Assembly (NCBI RefSeq): GCF_001690705.1
Contig: NZ_LZGK01000013.1
Location: forward strand, 186,001-250,000
DNA length: 64,000 bases
Direction of reading: 5' to 3'
DNA from: Gilliamella sp. wkB178
GTDB lineage: Bacteria > Pseudomonadota > Gammaproteobacteria > Enterobacterales > Orbaceae
Below, piece by piece: positions 41,739 to 53,145 of the stretch. The notes under the pieces were generated by a model. That model did no database searches. It was not told the DNA's origin and was given only the letters and a program-made list of their open reading frames with translations. Position 1 is the first letter of the stretch, and every line of letters starts with the position of its first letter. Both the position numbers and the translations under genes were made by a program.

Positions 41739-42332
41739 TCAACTTTTGCGTAAGTAACCTAAAATACGAAAACTGTCAATCTTCCATAAGCCGTTGTTGA
41801 AACTCAGCGTGTAGGTGGCACGACTACTTACATTAGGACCAGGATTTTGTTGCACAATTTCAATTTCGTTGTCACTCACCTTGCTGATAATGGCTACATG
41901 ACCATATCTAGACCAACCAAGCACAATAATATCTTCTACTTGAGGTTTAGTTGGCGAACCATTGGTAAATTGCAGCAAATTTCGTTTAGGATTGATTTGC
42001 CCATCGGCAATTGATGAATCAAAATAATCTTTGGCATGACCGTAACTATCAGGCATTTTATGATTAAAACGCTCATAATAATAACGTTTAATAAATTCAA
42101 CACATTGATATTTTTGACCTAAATTATAGCCTTCTGGGGTGACATTGCGACCACTGACATTACCCGTACTGCCATTATAGTACACATTAACGCCATTGAA
42201 TTGATCAATAACTTTACCAATTTTATCTTTATCAACTAGCCAATCAGGGTAGATATATTGATAAAAGGCATAACAACCACAAAGAGACAGCACTAAAAAT
42301 AATAATAAACTCTTTTTATATTTAAATAACAT
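41739..42332 (-). CDS. Membrane-anchored CHAP-domain amidase
   Basis: A 197-residue protein with an N-terminal hydrophobic stretch (SLLLFLVLSLCGC) that is either a membrane anchor or a weak lipobox with C20. The rest is a CHAP/NlpC-type cysteine peptidase: catalytic Cys77 in GQKYQCVEFIKRYYY and His145 in RYGHVAII, then a polar residue near EIVQQN. The GQKYQCVEF pattern is that of the amidase half of glutathionylspermidine synthase and related proteins. The target may be peptidoglycan or a glutathionylspermidine-like amide in the periplasm; neither is shown. Confidence 0.82.
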   Translation of the reverse strand: MLFKYKKSLLLFLVLSLCGCYAFYQYIYPDWLVDKDKIGKVIDQFNGVNVYYNGSTGNVSGRNVTPEGYNLGQKYQCVEFIKRYYYERFNHKMPDSYGHAKDYFDSSIADGQINPKRNLLQFTNGSPTKPQVEDIIVLGWSRYGHVAIISKVSDNEIEIVQQNPGPNVSSRATYTLSFNNGLWKIDSFRILGYLRKS

Positions 42333-42474
42333 TTTTTCCCCATGATTTAAATGTACTCATTTAAATAAATTAAGCTAACATAGATTAAATAGTATTATTA
42401 ATAGTTTAAAAGTAAATAGCAATATAACGTTATAAAAGCTAATTAAAAATGTATAAATGTTAGGTTGGTATAAT

Positions 42475-42753
42475 ATGATAAAACAAATTAAAATTCGTGT
42501 TAGTGGACGAGTTCAAGGTGTAGGATTTCGTTTTTTTACTCATCAACAAGCCCAAAAATTGAATTTAGTAGGCTATGTTAAGAATTTAGATAATGGTGAT
42601 GTCGAAATTGTTGCTCAAGGTGATAGTGTACAAATATCCAAGTTGATCCAATGGCTTGAGCAAGGAGGACCTGTTTCGGCACGTATAAGCAATATCAATA
42701 TTGATCAGTCATCTGTACAAATGGATTTAACTTCTTTCAATGTCAGATATTAA
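42475..42753 (+). CDS. yccX: Acylphosphatase
   Basis: A 92-residue cytoplasmic enzyme hydrolysing acyl phosphates such as acetyl phosphate. The signature VSGRVQGVGFRFFTH supplies the catalytic arginine, and GYVKNLDNGDVEIVAQG supplies the catalytic asparagine. I start at MIKQIKIRV (ATG 42475), which has a GGTTGG site and gives the family length of 92; an ATG 18 bases upstream is possible. It sits ahead of lptC, where kdsD-kdsC lie in E. coli. Confidence 0.95.
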   Translation: MIKQIKIRVSGRVQGVGFRFFTHQQAQKLNLVGYVKNLDNGDVEIVAQGDSVQISKLIQWLEQGGPVSARISNINIDQSSVQMDLTSFNVRY

Positions 42754-42838
42754 TTTTATAAAAAATACAGTAAAATATTATGTGCTACTGGTCTGTCTAT
42801 ATTAAGGTTTTACCATACTGGTGTGATTAACTTATGCT

Positions 42839-43405
42839 ATGAATAAAAAAAATTTAATCTGTATCTTGCTGCTTGTTGTTGCTATTGGAGTTTATTATAG
42901 CTATCGACAAGCTGATAATGATCTTACAATGCAACCCACTGCAAATTTATCTGATAGTCCAGTTTATCAAAGCGATGATATGATAACTAATGTCTATGAT
43001 TTGTCAGGTGAAATTTTATACAAGATTGAATCCAATAATGTTAGACATTTTGATGACTCTAATAATACAGAGTTTGATTTACCTAACTTTACCTTTTATG
43101 ATAAAGAAAATTCAGCAACATGGCATATTCAAGCAAAAAGAGCAACATTAACTGATAATAAAATTATCTACCTTTACCAAGATGTGCAATTAGATAATTT
43201 GACACCTAATGCCCAATTACAACAAGTTAAAACAGATAATGCGGTGGTTGACTTAACTACCCAATATGTCACATCGAAAGATCCAGTTATAATTAAAGGT
43301 ACCGGATTTTATTCAACCGGAGTGGGTTTAGCGAGTGATATGCGGGCAAAAACTGCGAATATACTTGAAAATATCAAAACATATTATAATACAGAGGCTA
43401 AATAA
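42839..43405 (+). CDS. lptC: LptC, inner-membrane lipopolysaccharide-transport protein
   Basis: A 188-residue bitopic protein with one N-terminal membrane span (LICILLLVVAIGVYYSY) and a periplasmic beta-jellyroll (ITNVYDLSGEILYKIESNNVRHF, LPNFTFYDKENSATWHIQA). It receives LPS from LptB2FG and passes it to LptA, encoded 3 bases downstream. The order lptC-lptA-lptB-rpoN is the standard gammaproteobacterial cluster. Confidence 0.95.
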   Translation: MNKKNLICILLLVVAIGVYYSYRQADNDLTMQPTANLSDSPVYQSDDMITNVYDLSGEILYKIESNNVRHFDDSNNTEFDLPNFTFYDKENSATWHIQAKRATLTDNKIIYLYQDVQLDNLTPNAQLQQVKTDNAVVDLTTQYVTSKDPVIIKGTGFYSTGVGLASDMRAKTANILENIKTYYNTEAK

Positions 43406-43408
43406 AAC

Positions 43409-43966
43409 ATGAATTTACTAAAGCAGGTTTTTCCCCCATTAATTTTATTATTATCTATATCGTTTGCTTGTGCTGCAGATGAAACCATCGCTGAACCAGT
43501 AACCCAACAAATAAAATCGTCAAATACATTAGTTAATGATAAACCTATTACAGTCGATGCAGATAATCAACAAATTGATATTGATAAAAATATTATTACT
43601 TTTACTGGCAATGTGCATATTGTACAAGAAGGCTTAACCATTAATGCGGATAAAGTAGTGATTACCGAAATTCAAGATTCGGCTAAGCAAAAAATCACCG
43701 CCTATGGGCAACCAGTTAATTTTAAGCAAATATTACCAGAAAAAAACAAAGTGGTTACCGGTCATTCATTACAAGTTATTTATAATGTGAAACAAAATAA
43801 TGTTATTTTACTTGGGAAAGCAGAGTTATTTCAGCAAGATAACCACATTAGTAGTGAACAAATAACCTATGATGTAAATAAACAACAAATTGTGGCACAA
43901 CCAGGCAAAAATGGACGTGTAAAAAGTACTATCATCCCAAGTCAAGTTAAAGAGATGAACAAATAA
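43409..43966 (+). CDS. lptA: LptA, periplasmic lipopolysaccharide-bridge protein
   Basis: A 185-residue secreted protein with signal peptide ([12 protein letters not shown]) and an OstA-type beta-jellyroll: [45 protein letters not shown] and [14 protein letters not shown]. It polymerises into the bridge carrying LPS to LptD. One base precedes lptB. Confidence 0.95.
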   Translation: MNLLKQVFPPLILLLSISFACAADETIAEPVTQQIKSSNTLVNDKPITVDADNQQIDIDKNIITFTGNVHIVQEGLTINADKVVITEIQDSAKQKITAYGQPVNFKQILPEKNKVVTGHSLQVIYNVKQNNVILLGKAELFQQDNHISSEQITYDVNKQQIVAQPGKNGRVKSTIIPSQVKEMNK

Positions 43967-43967
43967 T

Positions 43968-44693
43968 ATGTCAATATTAAAAGCGGAAAATTTAGCCAAA
44001 GTATATAAAAAACGCCGAGTGGTTGAAGATGTTAGTTTGACTGTCAATTCCGGTGAAATTGTTGGTTTATTAGGTCCTAATGGTGCCGGTAAAACTACAA
44101 CTTTTTATATGGTGGTGGGTATTGTTACCCTAAATGCCGGGAAAATATATCTGGATGATCATGATATTAGTATTTTACCATTACATGAGCGGGCTAAAAA
44201 AGGTATTGGGTATTTACCCCAAGAAGCCTCTATTTTCAGGAAACTCTCAGTCATTGATAATATTATGGCCATCCTTGAAACACGCAATGATATTGATAAA
44301 AATGAAAAGCTCGATCGGGCTGAAGAGTTACTTGAAGAGTTCCACATTACCCACATCCGTGACAATATTGGTCAATCTTTATCTGGTGGTGAAAGGCGTA
44401 GAGTTGAAATTGCTCGCGCATTAGCGGCTAACCCTAAATTTATTTTACTGGATGAACCGTTTGCAGGTGTTGACCCGATTTCAGTTATTGATATTAAAAA
44501 TATTATTAAACATCTGCGAGATCGTGGATTAGGTGTATTAATTACTGACCATAATGTGCGGGAAACATTAGATGTTTGTGAACGAGCTTATATTGTTAAT
44601 AAAGGTCACTTGATTGCAGAAGGCACACCAAATAGTATCTTAAGTAACGAGTATGTAAAACGCGTATACCTAGGAAATGAATTCAGACTATGA
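43968..44693 (+). CDS. lptB: LptB, lipopolysaccharide-export ATPase
   Basis: A 241-residue ABC ATPase dimer that powers LPS extraction with LptFG. Walker A is [10 protein letters not shown]-loop [10 protein letters not shown], signature [15 protein letters not shown], Walker [13 protein letters not shown] and switch His in ITDHNVRE. Its stop overlaps the rpoN start by four bases (ATGA), so the two are coupled. Confidence 0.97.
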   Translation: MSILKAENLAKVYKKRRVVEDVSLTVNSGEIVGLLGPNGAGKTTTFYMVVGIVTLNAGKIYLDDHDISILPLHERAKKGIGYLPQEASIFRKLSVIDNIMAILETRNDIDKNEKLDRAEELLEEFHITHIRDNIGQSLSGGERRRVEIARALAANPKFILLDEPFAGVDPISVIDIKNIIKHLRDRGLGVLITDHNVRETLDVCERAYIVNKGHLIAEGTPNSILSNEYVKRVYLGNEFRL

Positions 44694-46108
44694 TAAAACC
44701 AAGTTTACAACTGAATGTTTCTCAACAACTATCGATGACGCCACAATTACAGCAGGCGATTCGATTGTTACAGTTGTCAACGATGGAATTGCAACAAGAA
44801 ATTCAAACTGCGCTCGAAGATAACCCATTACTTGAAGTTGCTGAACAATATGATGAAATTAATGTTGAGCAAAATGAAGTTAATGAAACTGTGGATACGC
44901 GTGAAGCCTTAGATAGTCAAGAAATCCCGGATGATATCCCATTAGATGCCTCTTTAGATGATATTTATACCGCCGGCACACCATCCGGAACTAATTCGGA
45001 TTATCGCAATGATGAATTACCTATTTATCAAGGCGAAACTCATGAAACTTTATTTGATTATTTAAAATGGCAACTTGATTTAACGCCATTTAGTGATACG
45101 GATAGAGCTATTGCAATTTCGATTATCCAAGCAATTGATGAGCGGGGTTATTTAACGGTTTCTACTGAAGAAATACTTGAAGAACAGGGTAATGACGAAA
45201 TTGAATTAGAGGAAGTTGAAACCGTTTTAAAACGGATTTGGCATTTTGATCCAATTGGTGTTGGTGCCAGAACCTTACAAGAGTGTTTATCTATTCAGAT
45301 TCAGCATTTAAATCCCCCCGCATTAGTTAAACAAATTATTGATAACTACTTAGATTTATTAGCTAATCGTGATTACAGAACATTAAAAAAATTATTAAAT
45401 ACCAATGACGAACAGCTTAAGGAATCGATTGATTTTATCCAAAATTTGCAACCTTATCCGGGTGATTCAGTCAATACCACGCCTCCTGATTATGTTATTC
45501 CCGATGTATTAGTGAAAAAGAAAGAGGGTAAATGGGTGGTTGAATTAAATAGTGATACCGTGCCCAATTTACGTATTAATCAGCAATATGCTGCTATGGA
45601 AAAGTTAGCCAATGAAAGTGATGGTCAATATATTCGTTCACATTTACAGGATGCGAATTGGTTTATTAAGAGTATTGAAAATCGCAATGAAACCTTACTT
45701 AAGGTGAGCCAATTTATTGTTGAACATCAGCAAGACTTTTTTGAATATGGCACTGAACAGATGAAACCCATGATCCTGTCTGATGTGGCTAGTGCAATTG
45801 AAATGCATGAATCAACCATTTCCAGAGTAACTACGCAAAAATATTTACAATGCCCTAGTGGCATATTTGAACTAAAATTCTTCTTTTCTAGCCATGTTAA
45901 TACTGATTCTGGTGGCGAAGCCTCATCTACTGCTATTCGGGCTTTAATTAAAAAATACATTGCAGCCGAAGATAGCAAAAAACCATTAAGCGATAGTAAA
46001 CTTGTATCGATGCTTGAAGATCAAGGCATTATAATTGCCCGTCGAACCGTTGCTAAATATCGGGAAGCATTAGCCATACCACCGTCTAATCAACGCAAAC
46101 AGTTATAA
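44690..46108 (+). CDS. rpoN: RpoN, sigma-54 factor
   Basis: A 472-residue alternative sigma factor. Region I is glutamine- and leucine-rich ([26 protein letters not shown]), region II is acidic (about 50-120), and the C-terminal part has core-binding repeats, the HTH and the RpoN box [11 protein letters not shown]. Usual followers hpf and ptsN are missing here; the next gene is convergent. Confidence 0.96.
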   Translation: MIKPSLQLNVSQQLSMTPQLQQAIRLLQLSTMELQQEIQTALEDNPLLEVAEQYDEINVEQNEVNETVDTREALDSQEIPDDIPLDASLDDIYTAGTPSGTNSDYRNDELPIYQGETHETLFDYLKWQLDLTPFSDTDRAIAISIIQAIDERGYLTVSTEEILEEQGNDEIELEEVETVLKRIWHFDPIGVGARTLQECLSIQIQHLNPPALVKQIIDNYLDLLANRDYRTLKKLLNTNDEQLKESIDFIQNLQPYPGDSVNTTPPDYVIPDVLVKKKEGKWVVELNSDTVPNLRINQQYAAMEKLANESDGQYIRSHLQDANWFIKSIENRNETLLKVSQFIVEHQQDFFEYGTEQMKPMILSDVASAIEMHESTISRVTTQKYLQCPSGIFELKFFFSSHVNTDSGGEASSTAIRALIKKYIAAEDSKKPLSDSKLVSMLEDQGIIIARRTVAKYREALAIPPSNQRKQL

Positions 46109-46144
46109 TTGGCTAATGTAATTGTTAAGTTGTAATAAATATGA

Positions 46145-46909
46145 TCAAACGACTTTTCGGGTTTCAATAATCATCATATCAGTAGTAAAAGAACCATCTG
46201 GCTGTAATTCAAAATAGGTTTTAGTATCTTTTGCGGCTGTTAGTTGATACGCCTTAATCGCTTCGATTAAAACATCAGGTGTTCGCATGCGTTTAACCCA
46301 AGTATCAAAAGAGAGGGTTAACCGATGACGTTCAAGATTATCGATAGTAAAACCTGCTTCGCTTAAAAATGTCAACCATTCTCCTGGAGTATAATCACAC
46401 ACATGTGAAGTATCTCTTAATGCTTCAACAGTTTGTAACCAAATATCTAAAACGGGATACCCTGGCGAAACCACATCCATAATAATCAATTTACCGTTTG
46501 TTTTGCAGACTCGATGCAGTTCCCGTAGACTTTTGCCAACATCATGCCAATGATGAGCAGAATAACGGCTAGCAATAATATCAAATTGATTATCAGCAAA
46601 AGGCTGCTGTTCAGCATAACCCTGCCGAGTGTTAATATTTAGTAACCCGCGTTCTTGGGCTGTTTTGGCAACGACTGACAACATTTCATCAGCAAGATCA
46701 TAGGCGGTGACACTTTTAACATGGTTAGCAGCAATAAAACTAACGTGTCCAGCACCACACCCCATATCCAATAACTCAGCATTAGGATAATGCGTGAGTA
46801 ATTTGGATAAGTATTCCAGATCGGGGCCTTGTGCGTGGACTTTACTGGTTAAATAAGCATTAGCTTGTTCACCAAATTGCTGTTTAACATTATCGTGATG
46901 TGTGGTCAT
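46145..46909 (-). CDS. Class I SAM-dependent methyltransferase (UbiE/YcgJ-like)
   Basis: A 254-residue cytoplasmic methyltransferase. Motif I is LLDMGCGAGHVSFIAA, motif II AYDLADEML, and the region DIIASRYSAHHWHDVGKSLRELHRV resembles UbiE and the YcgJ group. I start at MTTHHDNV because AGGAT lies 8 bases before it; the longer frame begins in a hairpin (46927-46944). The gene follows leuD by about 45 bases without a clear terminator and may be read with the leu operon. Substrate unknown. Confidence 0.82.
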   Translation of the reverse strand: MTTHHDNVKQQFGEQANAYLTSKVHAQGPDLEYLSKLLTHYPNAELLDMGCGAGHVSFIAANHVKSVTAYDLADEMLSVVAKTAQERGLLNINTRQGYAEQQPFADNQFDIIASRYSAHHWHDVGKSLRELHRVCKTNGKLIIMDVVSPGYPVLDIWLQTVEALRDTSHVCDYTPGEWLTFLSEAGFTIDNLERHRLTLSFDTWVKRMRTPDVLIEAIKAYQLTAAKDTKTYFELQPDGSFTTDMMIIETRKVV

Positions 46910-46954
46910 TAATATATCCTGTGGTTGGGTGCAGTTAAGCACCCTAAGTTAAGA

Positions 46955-47557
46955 TTAGGCTAAAAACTTGGGAATTTTCTGTTCAAAAGCACTAATGGCA
47001 TCTTCATGCTGTAAGGTTAACCCAATATTATCTAAACCATTCAATAAACAATGACGTTTGAACGAATCAATTTTAAATGAATATTGCTTATCTCCAGCAA
47101 TAACGACTTCATTCTCTAGATCGATAGTAAATTCGATACCTTCATTCGCTTCAACAATTTTAAAAAGTTCATCCACATCTTCTTCAGATAAGTTAACTAA
47201 TAGCAATTGATTATTGAAAGAATTATTATAAAAAATATCGGCGAAGCTGGAACCAATAATGGTTTTAAAACCATAATCAGTTAAAGCCCAAGGTGCATGT
47301 TCACGTGATGAACCACAACCAAAATTTTCACGCGCTAATAAAATGCTGGCACCTTTATAGCGTGGTTTATTTAAAACAAATTCAGGATTCGGTTTTTCAC
47401 CTGCATCATCCAGAAAACGCCATTCATGAAACGCATGCTTACCAAAACCAGTACGTGTGACTTTTTGCAAAAATTGCTTAGGAATAATGGCATCGGTATC
47501 AACATTAGCCGCATCTAAAGGAACAACTAATCCGGTGTGTTTTGTAAATTTAGCCAT
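46955..47557 (-). CDS. leuD: Isopropylmalate isomerase, small subunit
   Basis: A 200-residue swivel-domain subunit of 3-isopropylmalate dehydratase. [20 protein letters not shown] at the start and [20 protein letters not shown] are family signatures. It pairs with LeuC, whose stop is 11 bases upstream; GGAGGC is an excellent ribosome site. Confidence 0.97.
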   Translation of the reverse strand: MAKFTKHTGLVVPLDAANVDTDAIIPKQFLQKVTRTGFGKHAFHEWRFLDDAGEKPNPEFVLNKPRYKGASILLARENFGCGSSREHAPWALTDYGFKTIIGSSFADIFYNNSFNNQLLLVNLSEEDVDELFKIVEANEGIEFTIDLENEVVIAGDKQYSFKIDSFKRHCLLNGLDNIGLTLQHEDAISAFEQKIPKFLA

Positions 47558-47568
47558 GACTTGCCTCC

Positions 47569-48969
47569 TTAAAATGGTTTGCGAATATCAGTAAAATGAC
47601 CAGTAATAGCAGCCGCGGCAGCCATGGCTGGACTTACTAAATGGGTTCTGGCATCACGACCTTGTCGGCCTTCAAAATTTCGGTTACTGGTTGATGCACA
47701 GCGATCGCCTGGTGCCAATTTATCATCATTCATAGCCAAACACATAGAGCAGCCCGGCAATCGCCATTCAAAACCTGCATCAGTAAAAATTTTATCTAAA
47801 CCTTCCGCTTCAGCTTGTAATCTTACGGGTCCTGAACCCGGAACCACTAATGCTTGTACACCTTCGGCTACTTTACGCCCTTTAGCTACTCTAGCCGCAG
47901 CGCGTAAATCTTCAATCCTTGAGTTAGTACAAGAACCTATAAATACCTTATTGATTTTAATATCAGTCATTTTGGTACCAGCACTCAACCCCATATAAGT
48001 TAATGCACGTTCGGCAGAATGTTGTTGAATTATATCAGTAAAATCATTAGGATTTGGTACAGCAGAATCAATTGCAGTTACTTGCCCTGGATTGGTACCC
48101 CAAGTTACTTGTGGGGCAATATCTTTACCTTGCAAAGTAACTACTGCATCAAAATGCGCTCCTTCATCAGTTTTCAAAGTCTTCCAGTAGGCTACTGCAT
48201 CTTCAAAATCTTTACCTTTTGGTGAAAATTGACGATCTTTTAAATATTCGAAGGTGACTTCGTCAGGTGCAATGATACCCGCTTTAGCTCCCATTTCGAT
48301 TGCCATATTGCATAGGGTCATTCGACCTTCCATTGATAATGAACGAATTGCCTCACCACAAAATTCAACCACATATCCAGTACCACCAGCACTGGTCGTT
48401 TTGCCGATAATGGCCAAAATAATATCTTTAGCAGTAATGCCGTCAGCTACTTGTCCTATGACTTCAATTTTCATGGTTTTGGCTCGGCCTTGTTTCAAAG
48501 TTTGGGTTGCAAGTACATGTTCAACTTCAGAAGTACCAATACCGAACGCTAAAGCACCAAAAGCACCATGGGTGGCGGTATGTGAATCACCGCAGACAAT
48601 AGTCATACCGGGTAAAGTCATACCTTGTTCCGGACCAACTACATGGACAATCCCCCGTAAAGGGCTTTGTAAACCATATAATGACACTCCAAATTCTTTC
48701 GCATTTTTAGCAAGTTCGGTTAATTGAATACGTGCCATTTCGCTACAAGCGCTCAATTCATTACTTTTAGTTGACGTATTATGATCCATCGTTGCAAATG
48801 TTTTATGCGGTTGACGCACTTTGCGGTTCATCGCCCGCAAGCCATCAAACGCTTGTGGCGAAGTGACTTCATGAACTAAATGGCGATCAATATATAAAAT
48901 GGGCGTTTCGTTAGGTGCTTCATAAACGACATGCGCATCATATAATTTTTGATACAGTGTTTTTGACAT
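47569..48969 (-). CDS. leuC: Isopropylmalate isomerase, large subunit
   Basis: A 466-residue aconitase-family subunit isomerising 2- to 3-isopropylmalate. The 4Fe-4S cysteines are in [12 protein letters not shown] and [31 protein letters not shown] is also diagnostic. Third gene of the leuABCD operon; about 50 bases separate it from leuB. Confidence 0.97.
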   Translation of the reverse strand: MSKTLYQKLYDAHVVYEAPNETPILYIDRHLVHEVTSPQAFDGLRAMNRKVRQPHKTFATMDHNTSTKSNELSACSEMARIQLTELAKNAKEFGVSLYGLQSPLRGIVHVVGPEQGMTLPGMTIVCGDSHTATHGAFGALAFGIGTSEVEHVLATQTLKQGRAKTMKIEVIGQVADGITAKDIILAIIGKTTSAGGTGYVVEFCGEAIRSLSMEGRMTLCNMAIEMGAKAGIIAPDEVTFEYLKDRQFSPKGKDFEDAVAYWKTLKTDEGAHFDAVVTLQGKDIAPQVTWGTNPGQVTAIDSAVPNPNDFTDIIQQHSAERALTYMGLSAGTKMTDIKINKVFIGSCTNSRIEDLRAAARVAKGRKVAEGVQALVVPGSGPVRLQAEAEGLDKIFTDAGFEWRLPGCSMCLAMNDDKLAPGDRCASTSNRNFEGRQGRDARTHLVSPAMAAAAAITGHFTDIRKPF

Positions 48970-49019
48970 TGCAGGTTCCTTTCTATTTTTTTACTAAATG
49001 ACCAAGACTATCAACATTA

Positions 49020-50108
<1,089 letters not shown>

Positions 50109-50160
50109 TTAACAATTTAAACTATTTTGAGTATTGTATTATTAAATTAATGCAATGCTA

Positions 50161-51708
50161 TTATTCATGATGTAATTTTTGCTTTTCTTGAGAGACCAAA
50201 TTCGCTCTATACACATTATTTAAGACATTAATCAAAGCCAGAGCCGATGAGTGGACAATATCCGTGGCTAAGCCAACGCCATGGAATTTCCGGCCTTTAT
50301 ATTCAGCAACAATATCCACTTGCCCTAAAGCATTTTCACCTTGCCCTTTAGCCGCTAATTGATATTTTATAATGGCGATCGGTTCTCCAGTAATGCGATT
50401 TATAGCTTGATAAACGGCATCAACTGGTCCGTTGCCGGTTGCGGCATCGGAAAATTTTTTATCGCCAATTAACAAGCTCACTGAGGCGGTTGATACCACA
50501 GTTGATCCTGATTGCACATTGAAATAATCTAAAACATAGTGATCTTTTTCATCTTTTAATTGATTGATAAAAATTAACGCTTCTAAATCATAATCAAAGA
50601 TTTGTCCTTTTTTATCAGCTAATTCTAGAAAAGCTTCATACAATTGATCTAAATTATAATCATTGTCGTGATAACCTAACTCTTCTAAACGGTGTTTAAC
50701 CGCCGCTCGCCCGGAACGTGAAGTTAAATTTAATTGAATTTGATTTAAGCCAATTGATTCTGGCGTCATGATTTCGTATGTTTCGCGGTTTTTTAATACT
50801 CCATCTTGGTGAATACCCGATGAGTGAGCAAAGGCATTACTACCAATAACCGCTTTATTAGCTGGAATGGGCATATTGGTAATTTGGCTAACAATTTGGC
50901 TGGTACGATAAATTTCTTGATGATTAATATTGGTGTGGACATTTAAAATATTTTGGCGGACTTTGATGGCCATGATCACTTCTTCTAAAGCGGTATTACC
51001 TGCGCGTTCACCTAATCCGTTCATTGCGCCTTCAACTTGCCTTGCGCCTTCTTGGATGGCACTAATTGAATTTGCTACCGACATCCCTAAATCATCATGG
51101 CAATGTACCGAAATAATGGCTTTATCAATATTTGGCACTCGTTCAAATAAAGTACGGATAATGCCACCAAATTGATAAGGAACGGTATAGCCGACAGTAT
51201 CAGGAATATTGATTGTGGTAGCACCTGCTTTGATTGCGGCTTCTACTATTTGGCATAAATGATCGATTGGGGTTCGACCGGCATCCTCGCAAGAGAATTC
51301 AACATCATCCGTATAATTACGCGCCCGTTTAACACAATGAATCGCTCTTTCAACTACATCCTCAAATGTCATTTTTAATTTATCTTTAACATGTAAGTTA
51401 GACGTGGCCATAAAAGTATGGATACGGAATTGATCGGCAACCTTTAATGCTTCAGCGGCAACATCGATATCTTTATCGATGCAACGGGATAGTGCACACA
51501 CACGACTAGCTTTTATAGTTTTGGCAATGGTTTGCACTGACTCAAAATCACCGGGAGAAGAAATTGGAAAACCGACTTCCATAACATCAACGCGCATTCT
51601 TTCTAACGCTAAAGCTATTTGTAACTTTTCTTTGACACTCAAACTTGCCTGTAATGCCTGTTCACCATCACGTAATGTGGTATCAAAAATTATGACTTGA
51701 TCGCTCAT
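50161..51708 (-). CDS. leuA: 2-isopropylmalate synthase
   Basis: A 515-residue enzyme condensing acetyl-CoA with 2-ketoisovalerate, the first committed and leucine-inhibited step. The HMGL-like barrel starts [19 protein letters not shown] and has [13 protein letters not shown]; the metal motif is followed by the LeuA regulatory domain from about residue 390 ([16 protein letters not shown]). AAGGAA precedes the start. Control is by the leader and attenuator upstream. Confidence 0.97.
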   Translation of the reverse strand: MSDQVIIFDTTLRDGEQALQASLSVKEKLQIALALERMRVDVMEVGFPISSPGDFESVQTIAKTIKASRVCALSRCIDKDIDVAAEALKVADQFRIHTFMATSNLHVKDKLKMTFEDVVERAIHCVKRARNYTDDVEFSCEDAGRTPIDHLCQIVEAAIKAGATTINIPDTVGYTVPYQFGGIIRTLFERVPNIDKAIISVHCHDDLGMSVANSISAIQEGARQVEGAMNGLGERAGNTALEEVIMAIKVRQNILNVHTNINHQEIYRTSQIVSQITNMPIPANKAVIGSNAFAHSSGIHQDGVLKNRETYEIMTPESIGLNQIQLNLTSRSGRAAVKHRLEELGYHDNDYNLDQLYEAFLELADKKGQIFDYDLEALIFINQLKDEKDHYVLDYFNVQSGSTVVSTASVSLLIGDKKFSDAATGNGPVDAVYQAINRITGEPIAIIKYQLAAKGQGENALGQVDIVAEYKGRKFHGVGLATDIVHSSALALINVLNNVYRANLVSQEKQKLHHE

Positions 51709-51749
51709 TGTTATTCCTTTTTATATTGGCGCCGCGGTATTTCATGCTA

Positions 51750-51782
51750 TAAAAACAAAAAACCCGCACTTTAGCGCGGGTT
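51750..51782 (-). terminator. leu operon attenuator (terminator hairpin)
   Basis: On the minus strand AACCCGCGC-TAAA-GTGCGGGTT (one G-U pair) is followed by TTTTTTGTTTTT, 42 bases before leuA. CCGCGC of its 5' arm (51774-51779) can pair instead with GCGCGG at 51840-51845, inside leader codons 18-20. That alternative pairing would be the antiterminator when a ribosome stalls on the leucine codons. Confidence 0.88.
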
Positions 51783-51819
51783 CTTGTTAATTTGTCGAGT
51801 TGTTTTATAAACTATCACT

Positions 51820-51897
51820 TTACTCCACATACAAGCTATCCGCGCAAAACGATGCGAGGAGGAGGCTGAGGCGGAGAGTAAATAATTTAATCAACAT
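51820..51897 (-). CDS. leuL: LeuL, leucine-rich leader peptide
   Basis: A 25-residue leader read as MLIKLFTLRLSLLLASFCAD-SLYVE. Codons 8-14 are CTC CGC CTC AGC CTC CTC CTC, so five of seven are the leucine codon CTC, which is scarce in this AT-rich sequence (neighbouring genes use mostly TTA and TTG). GAGA lies about six bases before the ATG. The peptide ends 38 bases before the attenuator stem, so ribosome stalling for lack of charged tRNA-Leu could set termination. The peptide itself has no expected function. Confidence 0.88.
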   Translation of the reverse strand: MLIKLFTLRLSLLLASFCADSLYVE

Positions 51898-51939
51898 GAA
51901 ATTCTCGGATTCGAATAATTTTAAAACAATTTGATGATA

Positions 51940-51968
51940 TTTTTACCAAATGATATTAGTTGTGTCAA
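51940..51968 (-). promoter_or_regulatory. sigma-70 promoter of the leu operon
   Basis: On the minus strand -35 TTGACA (perfect), a 17-bp spacer and -10 TAAAAA. It lies about 43 bases before the leader start, so a leader transcript of about 180 bases would precede leuA. Confidence 0.7.
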
Positions 51969-52163
51969 TGATTATTTATTAATAGTAATAATATATTGAA
52001 AATTATAACACTATAAAAGGAAATGTAATTTATTGTATGTTTTATTTACAATAAACTTAATTTGATTGTGGTTTATTATTCAAGGAATATATATTGCAAT
52101 AATAAGTTGAGTCATGCATTTTTCGAATTATAATAAAGTTCCACTATTAACGGAGGCATAATC

Positions 52164-52808
52164 ATGAATATTGTTGAAATTTCACAAAAACGTTATACCA
52201 CCAAGCATTATGATAAAACCAAAAAAATTCCAGCCGATAAAATCGAACAACTGTTAACGGTATTAAGAAATAGTCCCTCATCTGTTAATTCACAGCCTTG
52301 GCATTTTTATGTGATTGATAATGATACCGCCAAAAATAAAATTTTACCTGCTATTCTTGATTTTAATCACCCTCGTGTTACAGATTCATCGCATACAATC
52401 GTCTTTTGTGTTAAAACCCCTTTAGATGATGCCCATTTAGTTAATCTCCTTAATCAGGAAGATAAAGATGGTCGCTTACCTTCGGCAGATCTTAAAAAAG
52501 CCCAAGATGAAGGTAGACGTCATTTTGTCAAGCTCAATAGTTCAACGCCTGAAGCGCAACTTTGTTGGGAAAGTAAGCAAGCCTACATTGCATTAGGGCA
52601 ATTATTGTTTGCCGCCGAGGCAATCGGTGTTGATTCTACTGCGGTTGAAGGATATGACTCAGCTAAAATGGATGAGATTTTAGGCCTTAAACAAAAAGGG
52701 CTAAAAAGTATTGTGGTAGCGACATTAGGTTATCGAGCTGAAAATGATGGTAATGCTCACCGACCAAAATCACGTCTTCCTAAAGAACAGATTTTTACCT
52801 TTTTATAA
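52164..52808 (+). CDS. nfsB: NfsB-type oxygen-insensitive NAD(P)H nitroreductase
   Basis: A 214-residue FMN flavoprotein that reduces nitro-compounds and quinones. SQKRYTTKHYDKTKKIPADKI and SPSSVNSQPWHFYVI hold the FMN phosphate contacts; the ending HRPKSRLPKEQIF matches NfsB. GGAGG precedes the ATG. Monocistronic, followed by a large nested inverted repeat. Confidence 0.93.
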   Translation: MNIVEISQKRYTTKHYDKTKKIPADKIEQLLTVLRNSPSSVNSQPWHFYVIDNDTAKNKILPAILDFNHPRVTDSSHTIVFCVKTPLDDAHLVNLLNQEDKDGRLPSADLKKAQDEGRRHFVKLNSSTPEAQLCWESKQAYIALGQLLFAAEAIGVDSTAVEGYDSAKMDEILGLKQKGLKSIVVATLGYRAENDGNAHRPKSRLPKEQIFTFL

Positions 52809-52823
52809 TATGACTTAACTTTG

Positions 52824-52888
52824 GTTAGCAATTAACTATGTAACTGGAAATAACAATATAGGTTACCCATAAATATCTAATTGCTAAC
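52824..52888 (+). terminator. nested inverted repeat after nfsB
   Basis: A perfect 11-bp outer stem, GTTAGCAATTA with TAATTGCTAAC, encloses a second stem GTAAC (52840-52844) with GTTAC (52862-52866), and is followed by TGTTTTATTTAGTTTT. It probably ends nfsB transcripts. The rest of the 337-base gap to ettA (52889-53145) is AT-rich with no gene that I can see. Confidence 0.5.
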
Positions 52889-53145
52889 TGTTTTATTTAG
52901 TTTTACATGTCATATTGTTGTAAATAAATAAGTTAATTGTTTTATGTATAAATAATTTTATTGTATGCCATTAAAATGATTAGCTTATTTATTTTATAGC
53001 ACAATGCTTACTTATTTTTTACGGTAATATTCTTACAAATAACCCTAGACCCATCTCTCAGAATCGTTACAATATAGCCCATCAATAAATATAGCAAATC
53101 ATTACTGCTTTGCTATTGGTTAACAAAAAAACGAGTAAGGTTTTT

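Noticed and set aside
41718-41754. CTTACG/CGTAAG repeat around the palindrome GATTCTATAGAATC, considered as a terminator or operator
   Set aside because: It overlaps the 3' end of the CHAP gene, has no T-tract, and a 14-base palindrome in AT-rich DNA is weak evidence alone.
46927-46944. GGGTGC-AGTTAA-GCACCC hairpin between leuD and the methyltransferase gene, considered as the leu terminator
   Set aside because: No T-run follows on the minus strand, so intrinsic termination is unlikely.
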